This document shows, piece by piece, positions 10,533 through 64,000 of a DNA stretch of 64,000 bases. The notes under the pieces were generated by a model. It worked only from the letters and a program-made list of their open reading frames with translations, was not told the origin of the DNA and ran no database searches. The translations under genes and the position numbers were made by a program. The DNA is from Amoebidium appalachense (taxonomy: Eukaryota > Ichthyosporea): NCBI GenBank assembly GCA_963693365.1, contig CAVNZM010000014.1:1922001-1986000 (forward strand), given 5' to 3'. The number at the start of each line of letters is the position of its first letter. The stretch's first letter is position 1.

Positions 10533-11926
10533 ACACGGACCCACAAGTACACGCACACTCACAGGCGCACATCCACCACCACACATCCACCACCACCATA
10601 ATAGAAACTTATTGACCACACTTCCAAAACCCATTTCCAAGTCCCCCCCCCCCCCTAAAAAAAAAATAAAAAATAATAAAACAAAACCCTACCAAGCCAA
10701 CCCAAAAAATGCCCAAGCACGTGCATACAAAACAATGGGGACCATTTACACACCCAAAATGCAGTGCACACTTGCCTGAAGGCACATGTCCAGCGTAACC
10801 ATTTTTGTCACCAAACGCCGAGAACTTAGCCGCCTGCTCCTCTGGGGGAAGTTCTGTCAGGCGCTGGTCGTGGGGGCGGAAATCGTTACGCTTTTTGAGT
10901 TCATACTTGGTCCAATGCAGCGCCCTCGAGTAATACAGGAGCCGCTGCTCGTCGTATCGCTGCTTGTGGAGCTCCGAGAGGAGGGTGGCAAAGGCGTTTG
11001 GGCCCACACCTTTGTCTGCCAGTGCACGCAACAATGTTACCACCTTTAGGTCGAGCCCACTGCGGTGGCTAAGGTAGGCCGGAAACTGATCACGCATGAA
11101 GAGTGGAAGGCGTTTAATTGTCTGGGGGTTTGTGCCGGCAAAGTTTTTTTTGCATGTGTCACAAAAGTACCGGGCCGTGATAATGTAGTAGCAGCTGTCA
11201 AAGTCGATAACACGCCGTCCTACGGGGTTGCTCATGAACCCATTGCGAGAAGTACGGTGTGGGTTGGGGTGGTTGTGGGGGTCCACGTAGTGATCATCGA
11301 AGGGGCACGGCACCATGAAACCGGGAGACAACCTTTCCGGAAGCCAGGCAAAACATCTGGGTTTGTAGAAAGGCGCTGGATCGCCCCCAAATTTAAAGCC
11401 TATAATGGGAGGTGGAAGATGCCACCCCACAGGCGTCTTCTCATCTTTGAGACTCTCTTTCACTGTGTGCAGGTGCGACTTGATTGTTTCGCCCGCCGCG
11501 TCAGAAAACTCCTCTCCACCGTCATCCCCGTCCGTATTATCTTCTCCCTCTTCCTCCCCTTCATCCTCGTCTACCCGGTACGCATCTGCTGCTGCATTTA
11601 GCAAAGGTTCCTCGTCGGGTTGCACCTGTATGTCTGGTGGGTGTGGAGCAGGGGCCCGATCCATTTCTCTTGGTAACGAATGGACGCTACCTGCCTCAAC
11701 TACACGGGCCCTTATGTCGGCGGCCTTAGATAGAGGGGGCTGTTCGGGTTGTACGTTTACGTTTAGTTCCTGCAAAACAGCTTTGTTTGCCGTCCCAAAA
11801 CCTGCAAAGTTCGCTAAAGGCTGAACAAATGCAGCATCTTTTTTTTTTGCGCCCAGCTCCCTCCCTAGCTCCGCCTGTTTTATGCCCAGGGCGCTGTGTT
11901 GTGCCCTTAGGGCAGCCTGGCTTCAT
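4023..11926 (-). CDS. DDE-transposase-like protein with embedded DEDDy 3'-5' exonuclease domain (six exons, introns included)
   Basis: Exons on the minus strand are 11926-10776, 9820-9632, 8644-7814, 7358-6718, 6251-6045 and 5621-4023. Their lengths sum to a multiple of three once a one-base excess in an A run is discounted, giving about 1538 residues. In order: basic GCPKGTTQRPGHKTGG near the N terminus (AT-hook style); an acidic linker; a domain with WLPERL, CP and YFCDTCKKNF that resembles DUF6729; ADHTF (D at about 418) and YTDRCCQDRAF (D at about 487); an exonuclease domain with LDCEW (about 566/568), a motif II Asp (about 632) and YAALD (about 701/705); a Pro-rich region; RGTNEVEG (E at about 1049); a SANT/Myb-like helical region; CKTCGRQGKGCPG; and a Ser/Gln tail. 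DDE transposases use D, D and E, and their third motif often sits in a TN..E context. The exonuclease residues match the RNase D/WRN type. The domains are read from the sequence; joining them as one DDE enzyme is inference. It could be an active element, a relic or a domesticated gene. No terminal inverted repeats were found by eye. Confidence 0.72.
5674..5921. repeat. intron 5 composite: (TG)n, G run, (TC)n, (TG)n, G run
   Basis: Nearly the whole of the intron between exons 5 and 6 of the transposase-like gene is simple repeat. Confidence 0.9.
6045..6251 (-). CDS. transposase/exonuclease gene, exon 5
   Basis: Acceptor CTCACAG; reads GVLEQKGIDIETELKGGDLS to FKKDGFERLE. No GT donor exists between the last plausible codon and the C tract. 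GAG|GCAACA, a GC donor, keeps phase with exon 6. Confidence 0.7.
6718..7358 (-). CDS. transposase/exonuclease gene, exon 4
   Basis: Acceptor ATGCAG; it reads ARLHAKALGEGVEIVPRRG, then a Pro/Gly/Ala/Gln-rich linker, then a helical segment ending WNEEDYGHVK. Donor AAG|GTGCCC, followed directly by a C tract. Phase agrees on both sides. No catalytic motif is recognised here. Confidence 0.7.
7814..8644 (-). CDS. transposase/exonuclease gene, exon 3 (second DDE aspartate and DEDDy exonuclease)
   Basis: It joins exon 2 as NELG|EIRAQVF. FFYTDRCCQDRAFVERMFP carries the candidate second DDE Asp. The exonuclease follows: VVGLDCEWVYRVG (motif I, D-x-E), IIKVGKQIGTDSAHLNKDYG (motif II Asp) and EVQATYAALDAYASLQVY (motif III, Y...D). 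All five metal and catalytic residues of the DEDDy family (RNase D, WRN exonuclease, EXD2) are present, and RCSNWHEPLS before motif III is also typical. Such enzymes remove nucleotides from 3' ends using two metal ions. Donor CAG|GTGTGT. Confidence 0.85.
8730..9050. repeat. CCCC-AAACCCATGTGCC(C/T)ACA imperfect repeats in intron 2
   Basis: Units of about 45 bp around CCCCCAAACCCATGTGCCCAC recur six to eight times between C-rich spacers, in the intron between exons 2 and 3. Confidence 0.7.
9632..9820 (-). CDS. transposase/exonuclease gene, exon 2 (first DDE aspartate)
   Basis: Acceptor TTCAG, donor GGCG|GTGTGT. It reads KYLSAVYTEF to LYRGLWTCVNELG and contains LKADHTFQIGKL, the likely first catalytic Asp of a DDE fold. 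The junction codons are GGC (Gly) at the 5' side and GAG (Glu) at the 3' side. Confidence 0.75.
10776..11926 (-). CDS. transposase/exonuclease gene, exon 1 (start codon, AT-hook, DUF6729-like domain)
   Basis: The first in-frame ATG is at 11926-11924, in an A-rich context with A at -3. The frame opens with MKPGCPKG and reaches GAREGAGRKKK, where a run of ten A (sense strand, 11848-11839) shifts it. One base fewer restores the frame into DAAFVQPLANFAG and the rest of the exon. Later come VIDFDSCYYIITARYFCDTC and LPLFMRDQFPAYLSHRSG. The donor is CAG|GCAAGT, a GC donor otherwise identical to the consensus. Only this donor agrees in phase with exon 2. Confidence 0.72.
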
Positions 11927-12730
11927 TTTAAACACTTGGGGCCTGGCCCCCTGCCCCCCTAGTGCGACTACGTTACCGCAAACATTCCCGTATTCCAGTG
12001 TGCTCGGCAATGCTGCTCATGGCCTTCCCGGACTGGTTGTGACCAGTAAAGAGCGCGCCAATTCCTGACCGCCGCCTACAGCAGTGTATGATCTGTTATC
12101 CATATTCGGCAAAAGGGGTCTTGCCCAACCAATGGCTTGAATCCTTGTAACTTTGCTTTATCCATATAAGGTTAGCTGAACACCCCCCTCCAATCATACC
12201 CCCCCCTTCTCTCTAGTAGTAGCTCCTGGCATGCCGCACCCCCCACACAAACACACCCTTTACACGTTATGCGCAGACGTGCCATGCTCGTACACACAAA
12301 ACCCACGATCACACACGTTGCCAAATGATGCTCCCAGGGTTCTACTTGTCGATGCACCCATGGAAACGAAACATGCATACACAAAACGTTCACATAATAT
12401 GCTGTGATAAGCTCACTCGTCCACAAAACACACATGTATGAATGGTTACACACACGGATGCGGGAACAACACACGAGATTCTACAACTTCAAAATATTCA
12501 CTCACTTTGTAACATAGCGTGAATTAAATAACACAGTGCCTTGCATGCTGGCACATAAACTTGTGTGCCACATAAACACGCATCCGTGCACACAAGCGTA
12601 CATATGCCACACGTACACATACACTCGGGCTATGGTCACACAACTGCCACCACCTCTTCGCTCATGGTTTCATGAAGCGCCCACACACACAGCACATGCG
12701 TGTGCCTTATATGGGTAATCCACTTTCGCA

Positions 12731-12776
<46 letters not shown>

Positions 12777-13658
12777 AAGAAAAAAGAAAAAGAAAAAGAA
12801 AACCCTCAGTATCCACTGTCTCCACCTTATTTGCACATTTTTTTTGGATGTGTCAATGTGGGTGCTGGGAAGGGTGGGGGGGCGTGTGTGTGTGTGTGTG
12901 TGGCTGTACGCAGTACGTAGTGCCGAAACCAGCAAAATGATCGTTGGGCACTGCCACACGCTGGGCCAGCCAGCCATGCGTACATTACACGTGTCAGGAT
13001 GTGTAAGGTGATACTTGCAACTTACAGGAAGTACGCATACACTCAATGATTCATTCAGAAGGCTTATTCCGAAGACCAGGTCATTGCAACAAAACAGGAG
13101 GCGAGGGGCTACGTGAATAAGGTGGACTATTGTAAACAATTCAATATATGACATTGTAGAAAGGCATGCATATACACATGCATTATAATTGCCCACTGTG
13201 ATAATAAGGAAGCAAAAACCCTGAGTCTCAAATACGTACACACCCAGTAGAGGTACATATGCCAGTGGCCATGATTGTGAATTCAAACTGTGTGCCCACT
13301 GTATCATGGATGCGTTTGATACCAACCAAATCTGAAAAGTGTCGAACTCTTAAGCCGTATGTTTTTTTCTTTGTGTGGAAGGTGGGAAACAAGATGTTCG
13401 AATTTGTACTTACGTTACCTAGAGTTTCATTTTACCTGCTTCTAATAATATTAGCGAACAGGAGGTGCTCAACGATTGAGGAATTTCATTGCTAGAAATA
13501 TACTGCAACACCAGAATCATATCCGAAGTTCCCCAACAGTCAGTCAGCACAAGAGTGGCACACAATTAAACACCACTAAGAACAGTAACGGAACATAACC
13601 CTACACCAGCACTATACGCCAGCAACTCTTCGTCCTTGACCTACACACAATCCTTAAG

Positions 13659-13705
<47 letters not shown>

Positions 13706-14182
13706 CGGCCCCCCGGGAGCTATTTTTATCGGCCAATAGCGAGGTTTCGTGCCGTGGGCTGTGTTGCCGAATTGAGTCTCTCCCGAATGGTCCGGTCAAA
13801 GTCGTTGCTGCCTGCCAGCCCGGGTGCTGTTCCCCACACCGCAATGAGTTAAAGATTTACGTGGGCATTTCTCCAACATTTCGTAGGCCTTTCTCCGGCC
13901 AACGTTTCTATATATGGCAATTGGCTGGGCCTAAGGCTTGACAAAAGATTGACCATAGATAGGCTAAGGCAATCATCAAATCCGATGTGCCACGTGGAAT
14001 AATGCCGATCTAATTAGACCTCGCTTAGCTCAGAGGTCTTGGATGCTTGCACGGTCACAGCCGAAGGCACGGAAACACCTTACTGCCACCACAACTCTTA
14101 ACAGTTGCAGTCACAACACAGAGTTTGTGCTTGGTGGTGGCCAACACTGCCACTGCAAGTGTACGGAGTTTAAAGGAGAAAA
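11927..14182. other. intergenic region upstream of the transposase-like gene, no gene seen
   Basis: Mostly moderate-complexity sequence with C runs at 12730-12774 and 13660-13702. 12180-13600 shows no exon-like frame. 13700-13945 has open frames on both strands next to the C run, but none with convincing splice sites or motifs. Confidence 0.55.
12162..12171 (-). promoter_or_regulatory. CArG-box-like CC(A/T)6GG
   Basis: CCATATAAGG, a perfect match to the MADS/SRF CArG consensus, about 240 bp upstream of the transposase-like gene's start codon. A CCAAT motif lies 35 bp away (about 12128-12133). A ten-base match can occur by chance. Confidence 0.25.
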
Positions 14183-14293
14183 GGTTCAAAACAGGCCATG
14201 TACGCGCTCAGACTAGCAAAATTTAGCCATCGCCGGCTGAAATCGCTATGGGATGTGACGTTACACTAAATTACTTCCATATACGAAAGTAAA

Positions 14294-64000
<49,707 letters not shown>

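Noticed and set aside
13700-13945. Open frames on both strands beside a C run
   Set aside because: No motif, no phase-compatible partner exon, and location between the ends of two assigned genes; left unassigned.

Overview
This is eukaryotic nuclear DNA from an intron-rich genome that is extraordinarily loaded with simple repeats: (TG/CA)n tracts of 100-250 bp, G or C homopolymers of 20-50 bp, and 4-bp and 6-bp satellites. No bacterial gene, operon, rRNA or CRISPR array is visible. The species cannot be named from the sequence. An alga, another protist or a small-bodied holozoan would all fit. Most open frames in the window are translations of repeats and are not genes.

Three real genes can be supported. 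(1) Positions 1-367, plus strand: the 3' end of the gene for ribosomal protein eL29. (2) Positions 4023-11926, minus strand: a six-exon gene whose junctions all agree in codon phase, giving a protein of about 1538 residues. It has an AT-hook-like N terminus, a Cys-containing domain resembling DUF6729, a DDE-transposase-like D...D...E signature, a complete DEDDy 3'-5' exonuclease domain placed between the second D and the E, a SANT/Myb-like helical region and a C-terminal Cys cluster. A ten-base A run breaks its frame near the start. (3) Positions 14294-61767, minus strand: a gene of at least 56 small exons (about 6.3 kb of coding sequence in 47.5 kb). The joined exons read as a giant alpha-helical protein best matching NUP205/NUP192, the inner-ring scaffold of the nuclear pore. 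Nearly all exon junctions agree in phase. The first exon or exons lie upstream of 61767 and were not found.

Layout: 1-367 eL29; 368-4022 intergenic repeats; 4023-11926 transposase/exonuclease gene; 11927-14293 intergenic, ending in an inverted-repeat element; 14294-61767 NUP205-like gene; 61768-64000 repeats only.

The most interesting layer is the intron structure. In at least 20 introns a long C tract (sense strand) starts within about 5-25 nt of the 5' splice site. Several acceptors are preceded by (AC)n instead of a pyrimidine tract. Six separate tandem arrays each copy one exon-intron junction of the NUP205-like gene. A 452-bp repeat family sits in at least five introns, always in one orientation. 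Foldback elements occur in introns, and one copy appears to supply the last roughly 25 codons and the stop of the NUP205-like protein. Whether the genes are functionally linked cannot be told; the transposase/exonuclease gene and the nucleoporin gene share the same intron style.
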